Translations under genes and position numbers: made by a program
From: Dichotomopilus funicola
Lineage: Eukaryota > Ascomycota > Sordariomycetes > Sordariales > Chaetomiaceae
Assembly (NCBI RefSeq): GCF_033296635.1
Contig: NW_026944079.1
Span: 3,425-67,424 of the forward strand
DNA: 64,000 bases
Direction: 5' to 3'
Notes under the pieces: model-generated
What the model saw: only the letters and a program-made list of their open reading frames with translations
Told to the model about the DNA's origin: nothing
Database searches by the model: none
In this document: positions 33,592 through 45,453 of the stretch, one piece after another
Numbering within the stretch: position 1 is the stretch's first letter
Layout of the letters: each line of letters starts with the position of its first letter

Positions 33592-35411
33592 GATGAGCTT
33601 AGGTATCACAGTTGGACGGGGAAATGACGGTCGTATGAGGGGGAACAGGAGCGGCGGAGGTCTATCAACCTGAGGGCGTGGCAAGAGGAGGCTGATATAT
33701 ACTCGTGTTCTACGCTGGTATCTCCCTGCTCTACTCGCCGGTCTCCCAACGTTTTCCAACCGCCGTACCAAAAACTCCCACCTGCACCTGCCGCCACCAA
33801 ACCCCTCTTGGCTAGAGGTCATCTATCAAATTACTCCGAAGCGGGGATATTGTACTAGGTGGCCCCGATTGGGAGGTCAGCCGCCCTTGCACTGGTGGAT
33901 TTGTGTCTATTTTAGACGATGTGCTTGTCGCACGGCTTCTCGAAGGCTGGGATTGGCCACTAGGCTGGCGCTTCAATCTATGTTTCTTGTAAAAAAATGG
34001 GTTAGAGTGTCCACACGAGAATGAAAGTGGCCTATCCAATGGAACCCGACTCGGTGGCCGGCAAGGCCGGTCTCTGGCTCGGGTATGGCCAAGGCAAACT
34101 GATCGCCCCTTGTGATACCCCGTTCTGAGAATCCCGTGTTGATATCGGCCTTGGCAACCAGAATACTACTGTAGCTGCCGGCCGGTGCATCTGCCGACAT
34201 TAACGGAGAGATGTGCACCGTATCGGGAGTTTTCTCTGTTTAACCGGCTGCCGGTTGAGGGTGTCCCCGAGTCCAACGTTTATCAATCATGGTTTGTCTC
34301 GAGCTATAATCGGCAGGAGTCCATGTCTTCGGCACAGCAGTCCCGAGCATGATGTTGTTGGTGCCTTCGCCTTAGGCGTGTGGCGACGGAGCAGTTGAAG
34401 ACCATAAACCTTGCAATTACGTGGATAATTATTGCCGCGTCTACACAACAATTTACCGATTTGACAGAAGCGTGGCACGCTGATGTATGATGCCCCGTGC
34501 TGCGTATCAGTCGTGCAGGGGAGTTGTAATAATTATATTGGAAGAGCAAACAGAAGAAGACTAATTACAGGCAAGGTGCTCATCCGTACTCCTCTATCTC
34601 GCGACAAATTTGCAGCCCTAGAGCATGATGTGGCTGCTCGGTGGCATTCCTAACGACTCCTATAGATGATGGGTACCTATGTTTGTTATCGAGTCTCCAG
34701 TGACTGTGGTTTCGTCGTGCTTTGTATACCCTCTGAGAGAGAGGTCAAAATAGCAACCTCTTTTGCCATGAAATTGATCTCTGCAATTTGGAGTTACGTA
34801 TCTGAATACTTCGGGGGCAAACACGACCGGCAGACCTGTCCATGAATTAGTTTTGGGTGCCGAAACCACCGTTACTCGACAGGCTCGTTTGTCTAGACCC
34901 CATCCACAATTACCTATGATGCTGACGCTTGATGGCCGAACGAGACAGTTGCTGAAGGTCGAATACATTTTTTTTTTGAAAAACTTAGGTACCGGGCCAA
35001 ATGTAGATTGTGAAGACGTTTTGAACAACCACTTGATTCTGCCACGACGAGGAATGAGGAGCGGGAAGCATAGCGTGAGGTTGTGTTCTGTTTGCCTACT
35101 TTTTCTGCGGTTTCCTTTTTTGTCATCTCCGTCACTTGGCGCTTGTATCGAATCATGATATATCGCACGCGATGTTACAGTCACCTGTGTGTAAGCCAAG
35201 AGTATGGTCTTGAACTTTGTTTCATCAGGCTACCATGGATACCTACCTGTCTAGATTGATATCTTAACACAGCTTCATAGACACTGCATCGCTGAATTTG
35301 CACTGTAGGCACGTCACATGAATCCTCCTTTGCTCTTCCCATCCATCAGACCACATAACGAAAGCCGTCGGGAAGGTGCAACTGACAACCTTCAGTAGGG
35401 TCCCAGCTCCG
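33592..35411. other. Intergenic region with the DUF1996 promoter
   Basis: The left end carries the DUF1996 promoter with a TATA box at 33694-33702. The rest is relatively AT-rich with no credible gene. It leads into the decayed hydrolase at 35412. Confidence 0.45.
33694..33702 (-). promoter_or_regulatory. TATA box of the DUF1996 gene
   Basis: On the minus strand the sequence reads GTATATATC, about 103 bases before the ATG at 33591, a usual position for a fungal TATA box given a leader of several tens of bases. Confidence 0.5.
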
Positions 35412-37673
35412 ATGGATTCAATCACAGTCACCTTACCCAACCCTAATTACCTTCCCGAGAAAACAATACCCAGCTCCAAATTTGTCATAACCCATCTAAG
35501 TTTCTTCGAGTCCTACATGGATAGTTTTAAACACCACGATGGTAAACATACTGCAAAATTTCCAAACCGCGAACCACTTCAACTTTCCTTATCTCTACGA
35601 AGAGAACGTTCACATATGTCTAAAAGCCGGCGGCCTTGTTCGTTGCAACATCTACCGCCCCAAAACGAGCGACCAGGTCCCTGCGCTAGTCACATACGGC
35701 CCGTACGGGAAGGATATTTACTACGGACAGTGAGTGACTCATGACTCTATGGTCTAGGGAAACAGCGATTGATAGTCCGTCAGCTACAGAGTCAAACCTC
35801 CCAAGGCTAACCCCCGCTACAAATCTGTTCCTCCGGCCTGGGAGACCCCTGATCCCGGGTTCTGGACAGAACATGGGTATGCCGTGATTCGTGCCGACGA
35901 GGCGGGCACGGGTCAATCACCGGGGGTTCTGGATCCCCTGTCACGGGCCACGACTGATGGGTTTGTGGACGTGGTGGAGTGGGCTGCCGAGCAGCCGTGG
36001 TCGTCGGGTAAGGTTGGGTTGCTGGGTACTAGTTACTACGCTGAAAGCCGTGCGTATTATTTTGTCCGGGCAATGTGAGAATGGGAACAACAGTTGACCG
36101 AGCTTAGAATGGCCCGTGGCAGCTCGCAAACCCAAGGGGCTTGCCGCCATCATCCCGTAGGAGGGGATGTCGGATTACTACCGAGATCGCTGTCGCCATG
36201 GCGGTATTTTGTCCAACACGTACATCGAAACATGGTGGAATAGTCAGATTGTCGCCAACCAGTACGGCCGACCAGGAAGAGCCAAGTGTACCCGGGGTCC
36301 TGGTACGTTGTGCCCAGCTCATGGACCGTGTCTACCGGTGGAGCACTAAAGAATAGAACGTAGAGACCCTCGACGGCGATCTTTCCGAGGAGCAGCTCAT
36401 GGCCAACCGCCGCGACCAGACAGTGGATAATCGGAGCAACTACTTCCTCGACGACGAGTACTACGCTTCAAGAGTATACAATTTCGGCGACATTGAGGTT
36501 CCCCTACTATCAGTCGGGAATTGGGGGGATATAACGCTCCATCTCAGGGGCAACATCGAAGGTTTCACGCATGCCGGCTCCAAATTCAAGTACCTGCGCA
36601 TAATCGTCGGCCGACACGATCGACCCTTCTACTATCAGGAAGAGGTTGAAGTCCAGCGCAGCTTCCTTGATGCCTTTCTCAAAGGCGAGGACCGAGTCGG
36701 TTGGGCAACGCCTAGAAAAATGCCCCCAGTCAGTATCGTCGTGCGTAAAGGCGACGTTGGGGTCGACAACCCACGAGGTGAGAGAACCTACCGGTGCCGC
36801 GAAGAAGACGAGTGGCCCATCGGCCGCACCCACTACAGCAAGCACTGGCTCACTCCCTCCCGAATTATCCACACGTATTGGACACCAGCCGTCATCGAAG
36901 TCACGACGCTGGGCTACCGTTCCCTTGGAACGCTCGACAACCCCCGGGGTGTTCGATTCGCTACTTCGCCTTTTTCAGGGAGAGACCGAAATTACCGGCC
37001 ACATCACTGTTCACCTAAATATTTCCCGCTCCGCTGAATATAGCCTGGATGAGGGGGCTGTCCCATGTGACATTGACATCTTCCTTACCCTCCGCCACAT
37101 TTCTCCGGAAGGGAAAGAAATCTTGTACACTGGCCCAACCGGCGACCCTGTCCCGGTCTCCAAAGGCTGGCTGCGTGTCTCTCTCCGAAAGGTCAACACA
37201 GAGCACCCGTACCATCGTGATTGGTTACCGAGAAGGGAGTATCGACGTTGTGACGTACAAGCCGTTGTGCCGGGGAAGGTGTACGGGGTAGATGTGGAGA
37301 TGTGGCCGACAAACGTGGTCGTGGAAGCACGCGGGAAGTTGATATTGGACGTGACTTCGGGGGATACGCAAGGGTGTGGAGACGTTCAGCATGATGATGT
37401 GCTTGATCGGTGGGTTTTAAACCTGACTGCCCTGGCTTCTCAGACTCAAGTACAACTTTCGTCACGGGAGAGCAGATGCTAACGCGAGTGTTGGGCAGTC
37501 CCGTTAGGACATTTGCGGGGATGAATTACATTCATTTCGCACCAGGGCTGGAGAATTATATAATACTACCGGAGATCCCGTCCAAAGCCGAGACGGCTCG
37601 GGGTTGGCCAGGTGGCGATCTCATGATAAACGGTTGGGAAGGGGAATATATTCCGGGCAGTAACAGTGATTAG
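35412..37673 (+). pseudogene. Decayed CocE/NonD-type (X-Pro dipeptidyl-peptidase S15-like) hydrolase
   Basis: Recognisable pieces lie in order on the plus strand but in different frames. YRPKTSDQVPALVTYGPYGK is at about 35656-35715 and is followed by a good intron (GTGAGT...GTCAG, about 35731-35785). GFWTEHGYAVIRADEAGTGQS and the nucleophile region GLLGTSYYAES follow at about 35860-36045. Next comes KPKGLAAIIP-stop-EGMSDYYRD with TAG at 36158-36160, where the family has Trp. Further on are EVPLLSVGNWGD with a lid region (36399-36965), a frame change at about 36971-36976, then TEITGHITVHLNIS, and finally GLENYIILPEIP in yet another frame (about 37548-37583). Some breaks could be unannotated introns, but the in-frame stop and the mid-exon frame change indicate loss of function. 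The intact family comprises alpha/beta hydrolases acting on esters, amides or proline peptides. The TGG-to-TAG change is one transition. Confidence 0.8.
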
Positions 37674-37833
37674 GAGGTGAGGCTTTTTCTTATACATGCA
37701 GCCTATGTAGACTACGGCAGCCCAAACCCGTCTAGCATTCATAGGGATACGATGTATCCAAGCAGCTTTATGTTTCCCGAGTGTGATCGCAATCAGCACT
37801 CGAGCCGCTTCACTCAACGGAAGTAGCTCCTGA

Positions 37834-39990
37834 TTATAGTACCTTGTCTAATCCCTTCTCCAGCACCGGCTCCCGATCCTGCATCAACATTTCCTGTGCC
37901 ATCCATAGTTCTGCGTAGAGCCCATTGAGCTCCATCAACTCCCGGTGACTCCCCATTTCCACTACTTTACCCTCTTTCAACACAATAATCACGTCCGCGT
38001 CATAAATAGTTCGCAGTCGGTGCGCCACGAACAAGCTCGTCCGGCGCTTCTCCTTGAGCACCTCGTTGATGTTCGCCATCAGGGCCTGCTCGGTATGTGT
38101 GTCCAGCGCACTAGTGGCCTCATCAAAGAACAACAGTGGCGGGTCCTTGAGAATAAGCCGCGACACAGCCAGCCGCTGCTTCTCACCCCCCGAAATCATC
38201 AGCCCGCGCTCACCGACCTTGGTCTCGTACCCATGCGGCCAGGACTCAATCTTATCGTGAATATGCGCGCGCCGGGCCGCATCACGGACTTTTTCGGGCG
38301 GCGCATCGAGGTTGCCGTAGCGGATGTTGAGCTCGACGGTGTCGTTGAAGAGCGGGGTGTCCTGCGGGACCACGCCGATGGACCGGCGGAGCGAGTCGAG
38401 TGTGACGTCGCGGATGTTTTGGTCGTCGATGAAGATGCGGCCAGATTGGGGATCGTAGGAGCGGAAGAGCAAGCGGAGGAGAGTGGATTTGCCGCAGCCT
38501 GAGGGCCCGACGACGGCAACCTTTTTTCCGGCGGGGATGGTGACGGAGAGGTTGTTGAGGATGGGTCGGTCTGGGTAGTAGCCGAAGCTGACGTTCTCGA
38601 AACGGATTTCGCCACCTCTGGGGAGGGTTAGGGCTGGGGCGTTGGGGTTTTCTTTGATGGAGACGTTGACCTTTTGGAGGTTGAAGAGGGTCTCCATGTC
38701 GAGGAGGGACTGGCGCAGCTCGCGGTAGACGGAGCCGAGGAAGTTGAGCGGGACGGAGAGCTGGAAGACTAGCTGGTTGATGAGCACTAGGTCACCGACG
38801 GAGAGCGTCCCGGCGACGATGCCGTTGGCGCCGAGCCACATCATCGTTGTGAGGGCAGACGAGAAGATGATGTTCTGCCCGCTGTTGAGGAAGGCCAACG
38901 AGGTGGCTACCTTGATGGAGCTCTTCTCATACTGCTGTAGCGCTTTATCGTACCGCCCAATTTCGTACTTTTCGTTGTTGAAGTATTTGACTGCCTCGTA
39001 GTTGATGAGCGAGTCCACGGCTACGGTAGACGCCTTGTTGTCGGCCCCGTTAGCCTGGCGTCGGAACTTGGTCCGCCACGCCGTCGTGAAGATCGTAAAC
39101 GCCGTGTACGCCGCCATGGTGGAGGCTGTGATCGCAGCAAACTCCCACCCAAACTGGTAGGTCAGGATGCCACACACCATGCTGATCTCTAACGCGGTGG
39201 GCACAATGTGGAACACCATGCTCGTTAGCAAGAAGCTGATTCCCTTCGTTCCGCGGTCGATCGCTCTCGTCAACCCGCCCGTTTGTTTCGACAGATGGAA
39301 ATTCAGATCCAGGTTCAACAAATGCCCAAACGTTTTGGTCGCAACCCTTCGAATCGCCTTTTGCGCCACGGACGAGAACACGGCGTTCCTCAGCTCCTGA
39401 GACACAACAGCTCCGATACGCGCAGCGCCATACGCAAAGATCATAGTTCCCGCTACAGTAGCCACTGTCCCACCCATTCCGGCCACATCAACGTTTAGCG
39501 AGTCAACAATTTCTCGAAAGTAAAATGGCACCTGCACGTTGAGGACTTTCCCACCCACCAGCAGGGCGATAGCCAGCGACACGCGTAGCTTGTCCCCCCA
39601 GCTGTCTTTTGGCCACAGGTAGCGCGACATCTCCTTCATGATTGCCCAATCGGCCTTGCGTTGTTCTTGTGCGCTCTTATCGAGCGTTGCGAGGGGGTCT
39701 GGTGGTGCTGGCCGATGCGTCTTGGCGAGTGGGGAGGTGCCCGTTACGGGCTGCTGTTGCTGCTGCTGGGGCGGGAGGTCGGGGGTCGGGGGCGTTCGCG
39801 GGCCATAGTTACGCGGCGCGGTCGTGTGGAATATGGCTCGGAGGGGGGTGGTTGAGGCTATCGCGGTTCGTGTTGCCCATCGAGATCGGGACAGGCAAGG
39901 GACGGAGAGGAACATGTGGTTTCGGACAAAAGGCGCGACTTTGGCCCCATGGAGGCTTTTCGCCATTATGAGTCGGGGTTGAGGAGCCAT
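37834..39990 (-). CDS. ATM1: Mitochondrial ABC half-transporter Atm1 (718 aa)
   Basis: Single-exon gene. I start at the ATG at 39990; the open frame extends 12 codons further only through a GTG. The N-terminus is basic and Ser/Arg-rich with a presequence look (SRSRWATRTAIASTTPLRAIFH). A six-helix membrane domain (about 120-430) contains the Atm1-typical INYEAVKYFNNE and LNFLGSVYRELRQSL segments. The C-terminal ATPase has Walker A GPSGCGKST (about 495-503), Q-loop VPQDTPLF, signature SGGEKQRLAVSR and Walker B LLFFDEATSALD. Atm1 homodimers in the inner mitochondrial membrane export a glutathione-linked sulfur compound needed for cytosolic Fe-S protein and iron homeostasis. The Fe-S-dependent MutY lies 8 kb away, probably by chance. 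Confidence 0.96.
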   Translation of the reverse strand: MAPQPRLIMAKSLHGAKVAPFVRNHMFLSVPCLSRSRWATRTAIASTTPLRAIFHTTAPRNYGPRTPPTPDLPPQQQQQQPVTGTSPLAKTHRPAPPDPLATLDKSAQEQRKADWAIMKEMSRYLWPKDSWGDKLRVSLAIALLVGGKVLNVQVPFYFREIVDSLNVDVAGMGGTVATVAGTMIFAYGAARIGAVVSQELRNAVFSSVAQKAIRRVATKTFGHLLNLDLNFHLSKQTGGLTRAIDRGTKGISFLLTSMVFHIVPTALEISMVCGILTYQFGWEFAAITASTMAAYTAFTIFTTAWRTKFRRQANGADNKASTVAVDSLINYEAVKYFNNEKYEIGRYDKALQQYEKSSIKVATSLAFLNSGQNIIFSSALTTMMWLGANGIVAGTLSVGDLVLINQLVFQLSVPLNFLGSVYRELRQSLLDMETLFNLQKVNVSIKENPNAPALTLPRGGEIRFENVSFGYYPDRPILNNLSVTIPAGKKVAVVGPSGCGKSTLLRLLFRSYDPQSGRIFIDDQNIRDVTLDSLRRSIGVVPQDTPLFNDTVELNIRYGNLDAPPEKVRDAARRAHIHDKIESWPHGYETKVGERGLMISGGEKQRLAVSRLILKDPPLLFFDEATSALDTHTEQALMANINEVLKEKRRTSLFVAHRLRTIYDADVIIVLKEGKVVEMGSHRELMELNGLYAELWMAQEMLMQDREPVLEKGLDKVL

Positions 39991-40900
39991 TGCGAGGACG
40001 GACTGTGTAACGTCTCCATTCCCCACGCCAGAGGGAAGAAGGGTTCCTGAACTCCTTTTCTAGATGGTAGAGGAGGAGTCGCGTGCCGCGCGATTTGTGC
40101 GGATTTCGAGGCCCAGGGCCTGTGGGGAAGGTGAAAGAGTGAAACTCAAGCGTGTGCTGTGACTCTCGGCGCTTATTTTCTCGGGGTTCTCAAGGATATG
40201 TCGGCTTCTCCGGGCTTGGGTAGCTGCTGCAGTTGCCGGCCCGCCTTGGCCTCGGCGAAGAGATAAAGAAGACCAAGAGGCCCGAAAGCTCCGCGCTGCG
40301 ATGCTCGGCTCCGGTGTGGTGGGGCTTACAGCGATGATGCAATGTGGGGCTGCTTCAGCGCCATGGTGCAGGAAGTGGTGGACCCCTAATCACAGGTTGT
40401 GAATGTATGAGTCTTTAACGCTGTTGCGTCTCGTTGAGTCCAGTCAGTAGCTGAGGAATGCTCAAAACACTAAGGCATGAAGAGTAAGTGCTCACGATAC
40501 AACTGTGATCCCAAAACCTAGTTCCTTAACATTGGGCGCTAACTACAATGAGCCCATATTAAATGAACAAAACTGGTCTGTGACCAAAGCAAGCAGCATC
40601 TATCTACGATGTGAATCCAGGCGCCATGTCCCAAAACTCCGAGCCATGCAAGGCTATGCAACAGCAAGCAGGCGGACGAAGAATGGATGCCAAATAAAAA
40701 AAGATGACAACAAACCAAGGCGCAGACTCCATTGAGCTGAACCGATGCAGGGAGAAAGCGATGCGCCGCAAACGACGGACCAAAAGGAGGCGCCTACCAA
40801 GGGGTAGGTATGCACGAAGCCCAAGACGAAAAATGACGCCGACGACGAATGCAAGACCGAAAGAAAGGGCCAAAGGGAAAGGGGGAAATCCTCCGCCAAC
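39991..40900. other. Atm1 promoter and kinesin 3' flank
   Basis: The left end holds the Atm1 promoter. The right end is the 3' flank of the kinesin gene, which ends at 40901. Open frames on both strands are short and Arg-rich and are not considered genes. Confidence 0.45.
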
Positions 40901-43211
40901 TCACACCGACACCGTCGGAACCAACCCTTGATATGCTCTTTCCACCGTTCGTCCTCCCATCCCCGGCAGCATCCGCAGCTGCGCGAGAGATTCAACCTCG
41001 TCACCCCTCGAGGCGAGCGAGTCGACCAAGTCCTGTGCCTTTTTGGCCCCAAACCCGTGTAAGCCCTTGATGAGCGACAGATCACGAGAGTTGACAATCT
41101 CCAGGAGCTGCTTGACCGCCAGCAAGGCAGTTTCATCGAGTTCTGCCTCTTCTAAAACGGGCCAAACCTTCACTGGGCGTTTTTTCGATCCTTTCCCGCG
41201 GACTGGGCTGCGTCCACAGACGTTCTCGTCGTCGTCGATATCGGCTTCGGTCCCTTCCTGGTACTCGTCATCTTCGTCCGTCCCACTGGCCCTAACGGAC
41301 CGTTTTCCTTCTTTGCAATCCTTCATTTCGGGTTGATTAAGGTCGGCCTCTGCCAACCCAAGCTTCACGCGTAGCCGCTCGATCTTGCCGAGTAATTTGG
41401 CCTGGCCAGGGAAATAAACCAAGGCCTCTTCATAGAGCTTCAAGGCACCCTCGTCATCGCCGTGTTCCTTGGCCTGGCGAGCTTGCAGAAGGAGTCGCAG
41501 TCCTTCTGAACGCCCGCTGTCAGACCGGGATTCCTTTTCGATGCGGCGCTCCAGGGCCTCGAGTCGACGCTGGACTTCTTCACTGATCTCGTGCTGAGCT
41601 GCGGTCGAAGTGGCAGGTTCCGAACCTGATGTCGGTTGAGACGGGGGAGCCGCGGCTGCTTCGGTAGCGGCCCTTGACGCAAGGATCTCTGCGACCTTCT
41701 TTTCAACCATAGCCTCAATCTGGTCTGCGGTCATGGAGATCTGCTTTGGCGAGGGCGAGGCCGGTTGTGGCGGGCGAATACCGGTCAGTCCGGTTGGCCG
41801 CGCCAATTTGGAGGGCCGTGGAAGAGAATCACCCACTTCCGATGGCCGCTTAACCTGGAGAGGCTGCCGAGGCAGCGAGGTGTTGGCAGAAGGGGCAACT
41901 ATGGATCGGATAGCAGGCGCGGGCTTCTTGTCAGGAAACACCGCGAAGGCCTTGACCGGCTTGTCAGCCTTTTCAGCCTTCTCAGCGGCTTTGGCAGCCG
42001 CAGCACCCGAATGAATATTGTGGGCATTGTTTAGAGGCCGAAGCGGCTGGCGTGGAATGTTCGAACCGCTAAGGCCCGAGTTGGTGCGCGGAGCCTGCTT
42101 ATACACGATCTCGTTCTCAATCTCTCGCACCTCGATCCGCTTCGCCCTGGAGCTGACATTCAAGCTGCTGAGCGTGTCGAGATGGTAGCTACGCAACGGG
42201 GCGAGGTTCAGGATCATGATGGTGATGCCCTGGTTTTGTCCCAGCGAAAGAATACGCGTCATCTTGGACTCTCGGTACGGAATCCGCTTATCGCCGCGCG
42301 AGATGGCGTCGATGCACTGACTCAGGACAAACAGGCTCTTGTTGATGGCCGCCGACTCGATCAATCTCTCTTTGCCATTGTCCGTCCTTCGGTTGTCCTC
42401 CGATCCAGCCAAGTCAATGGCTGAAGCAGTGCTCTCCTTCACCATGTTCCCCGTCGTTTGCGTCACCTTGACCCGCAAGATGGCGTGGCTGCGGCTGCTG
42501 TGAGCGTTGAGCTTGGTTGCAGCGGTCACACGGTTGTTGTTCGCTTCGATGTACAGTCTCTCGAAATCCTTGAGGTCGTCGCAAGACCGCTCGGACAGCC
42601 CGACGACCAGGGTCTTGCCGTCCTTCTCGCACAGTCGGAGGCCGGTTGCGGTACGTTTCTCGGGCGGTTCGAGTAGGTCGAATACCTTGTCGTTGTAGAT
42701 TTCGTAGTACGAGAGCGCGACTGCCACTGTCGTCTCGCCATTGGTATCCTTGATAATCTTCTTTCCGCGCCGGAAAACGTTGCTCAGCAGTCTCGGGATC
42801 ACACCCCGGTCAGCAAGTCGCAGCCCGCCTCGCATCGTGTGCGTCTTCCCGGTACCCGTGACGCCATAGGCAAAGATTGTTACATCGAAGCCCTGGAATA
42901 ACGCCTTCAGGTGAGGGGCCACTGTTGGGGGTTAGCAACTCCTTCGTCGGCGGTCTTGCTTTGTTTGTTCCTGTGAATCGGCGGGCCCGGGGGCAATTAC
43001 CCTCTGCAGTGAACAGCTCCTCTTGAGAGGTGGTCTGCTCATAGACACTGTTGAACGCGAACGAGAACTCTTCAGCTCCGTTCTTTGGACTCGGGATCTT
43101 GACGAGGGTTAGGGGCTTCGCATCCTCGACGCGGTCGGCGGTCACGATCACATCTTTGTCTAGCTCTTTCTCAAGCAAGGGACGGATTCTAGCGACGACA
43201 CGGACCGACAT
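40901..43211 (-). CDS. Kinesin with C-terminal helix-hairpin-helix (Kid/KIF22-like, 743 aa)
   Basis: Two exons, 43211-43001 and 42921-40901, joined in frame. The motor domain starts at residue 2 (SVRVVARIRPL), with P-loop GVTGTGKT (90-97), switch I NAHSSRSH, switch II DLAGSE and the microtubule-binding region around ESKMTRILSLGQNQ. The neck and stalk region is Pro/Lys/Ala-rich, with a short coiled coil (about 480-515, QRRLEALERRIEKES) and a TPR-like KEHGDDEGALKLYEEALVYFPG. An acidic linker leads to a C-terminal helix-hairpin-helix pair (about 670-740: IKGLHGFGAKKAQDLV and LRMLPGMGGRTVERAY), a DNA-binding feature of Kid-type kinesin-10 chromokinesins. It probably links chromosome arms to spindle microtubules. 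The first 210 bases of coding sequence lie on a separate exon, so a start at the second exon would miss the first motor strand. Confidence 0.92.
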
Positions 43212-43637
43212 GACTCGGGAATGGGCATGAAAGGAAAGCAAAAGAATAGCAAACGACGTGAGAGAGAATGGAATGGAATTGAAAACCCAATTGGGCGGGT
43301 AGCGTTGTGGTGCAACGGCGGGATTGTGCTGCAAAACCACAGAAGCTCATCCTTGCCAACGCAGAGCTCAGCGTGTTTGGCTCGGCTAGCGCCCCGAAAT
43401 GATCACCAAGGCAACTGTGGGTCCCCAATTCCATTTGTGGTGGGTCTGAGACAACAAGCTTCAAATGGTCTGTGCTTCTCCCCGGCGGCTCCCCGCTAGC
43501 CCGCCAAGGCCGATTCCATCGCGGCATCCATGGAATTTTTTGGCTGAAGCCGGGAATCAGGACCCAACAGCCAGCATAACGTCCGGATTTGACGTCTGCG
43601 CAATCGACGACGCACCGTCGCCCGTGGCTGCGCCAAC
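43212..43637. promoter_or_regulatory. Bidirectional promoter region, kinesin and AIM24
   Basis: The 426-base spacer between two divergent start codons must hold both promoters. It has no TATA box that I can see, in keeping with housekeeping genes, and no coding feature. Confidence 0.5.
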
Positions 43638-44929
43638 ATGCGACCACATACGCCTCTAGTCCGGCAGCTTCGGCTCACGGCTGCCATTACCGGGGCGGCG
43701 AAGCGACCGGGCTTTGTCTGCTGGCAATGTCGGGCCATCCAAATCAGCGCATCCCCCACCACAGATTCAAGACCCGGGACCGATGCATTTGGAGCTTACC
43801 CCGGGGCACACAGGGACTCTTCGGGTGCGGAACTTCTCTAATATTGTCTCCTCGTACGTCGCTAACTGTGAGTAGATGCTCGGTTCGAAGTCCTCGGTTC
43901 TCCATACTCGTTACTCTCCGTCAACCTGTCGGCGTCACAGCGGCTCTACACAAGGAGGGGGACGCTGGTGTCTGTCGTCGGCAAGGTGGAAAACGTACGG
44001 CGAACTACCTGGCCAGCCTCCCGCAACGTACTACTACTGACATTTACGATTGACAGGTACAATCCACGCTTTCACTTCTCTCTCCGCTTCAACGAGCCCC
44101 CCTCGGCGTTCCATTCCTTTACCAACGCATCTCCTCAACAACACCAATCACCGCGATCATAGCTACGAAATCCCCGAATACCACATTCTCCGTCCTTCGC
44201 CTTGACGGCACCATCGATTGGATCGTCTCTCAACGAAATGCCCTCCTCGCATGGACTGGCCATACCCTGACCCCATCCCCGCGCATCCACCACGGCCTCT
44301 CGGTAGCCCATTGGGGCAACACACATTTGACCGGCCGCGGGCTGGCAGCACTCTCTTCACCAGGCCAGATTCACGAACTCACTCTCGCGGAAGGTGAGGA
44401 GATTGTGTTACATCCCTCACACGTCGTGGCTTATCCAGTCACTCGCAACCCTCCGTTACCATTCCGGTTCAAGAGCACACGCCTTACCCTCCAGGTTCCC
44501 GCTGTCCCCGCCTCGATTACCAATGCGGCTGGCCGGTTGGCTCCGGAACGTGTCTCGACGTTCTGGAACGCCATGAGGGATACAGAGACGTTCAAAGCCC
44601 TTGCGCGGTTGTTCTACGGGTTGCGTACGACAGCAAGGAGGACGATCTGGGGTGACCGGTTGTTCCTGCAGTTTAAGGGCCCCATGACACTATTGATGTC
44701 AACGCGTGGGGTTAGGGTTAGTGATGTGTTGAGCAGGGAGGATGTCAATGAGATCGCGGACAGTGAGGCCGGTGTTGTGCCCAAGGCGGTGCAGCTCGCG
44801 AGCGAACCAAAGGTCAAGGAGGACAAGCGGCCGGAAGAGAAAGTGGCCGCGCTCCACGTTGCCAATGTGAGCAAGGATGGAAAAGTCAGCTTCGAGGATG
44901 CGAAGAACTTGAACGACTTTGTCCGGTAA
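43638..44929 (+). CDS. AIM24: AIM24-family mitochondrial protein (392 aa)
   Basis: Three exons, 43638-43824, 43876-43994 and 44057-44929, frame kept at both joins; the first intron (51 nt, donor GTGCGG) is inferred from frame and homology pattern. The N-terminus MRPHTPLVRQLRLTAAITGAAKR is a plausible mitochondrial presequence. The body shows AIM24 features: FEVLGSPYSLLSVNLSASQRLYTRRGTLVSVVGK (about 65-98), then QSTLSLLSP, APLGVPFLYQRISSTTPIT and DWIVSQRNALLAWTGHTL. In yeast the protein is an inner-membrane factor required for MICOS integrity and cristae structure. The C-terminal 50 residues are Lys/Glu-rich and not diagnostic. It is divergent from the kinesin gene with a 426-base shared promoter. 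Confidence 0.9.
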
Positions 44930-45453
44930 TATTAGATTTAGATACCGCCGTGTGTATCAATCATGTAACGATACGATGTAAAGCAAGACATCCACGCAGT
45001 GCATGGATCTCCTTTTGTTGTGGACTCTAGTTTCAGGAGTCGGCAGCTGGAAATGCCCCACTCCTTACCAACCCACGAACCTCGGCTGCTTTGGGGACGC
45101 CAGGGAGCCAGGGCAGCATCTTGACCTCAACACAGCAACTAACTGATGCGTTGAAATGCGACACCTCGAGAAACGGCCTATTGAGACAACGTCACTGAAG
45201 GAAATCCGTGACTTGGGTACACGGCCATTCTCAATTCTGAGGATCGGCCGTTTTCAGTTCCCCCAATGAACCGCCTCAGCCACGGGTCTTCCCGAAATAG
45301 TAATTTCATCTCGACTCTCATCTCATCTCATCTTCAACCTCACGTGCGCATCATGTGCGCTCGTTCTCGACATCTTCTCTCCAACAACATGTGGCAAATA
45401 CCGGCCCCGGAAACAAAACACTCCTAAACAAGACCTGTGCCCTTTCTATCACG
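44930..45453. other. Intergenic region before the HET gene
   Basis: This is the 3' flank of AIM24 and the promoter and leader of the HET gene. An ATG at 45353 opens a 25-codon frame ending at a TAA before the start I chose; it may be an upstream ORF. Nothing else is seen. Confidence 0.45.

Noticed and set aside
39991..40026. Upstream extension of Atm1 by 12 codons
   Set aside because: The extension would have to start at GTG; the ATG at 39990 is the first standard start and precedes a normal presequence.
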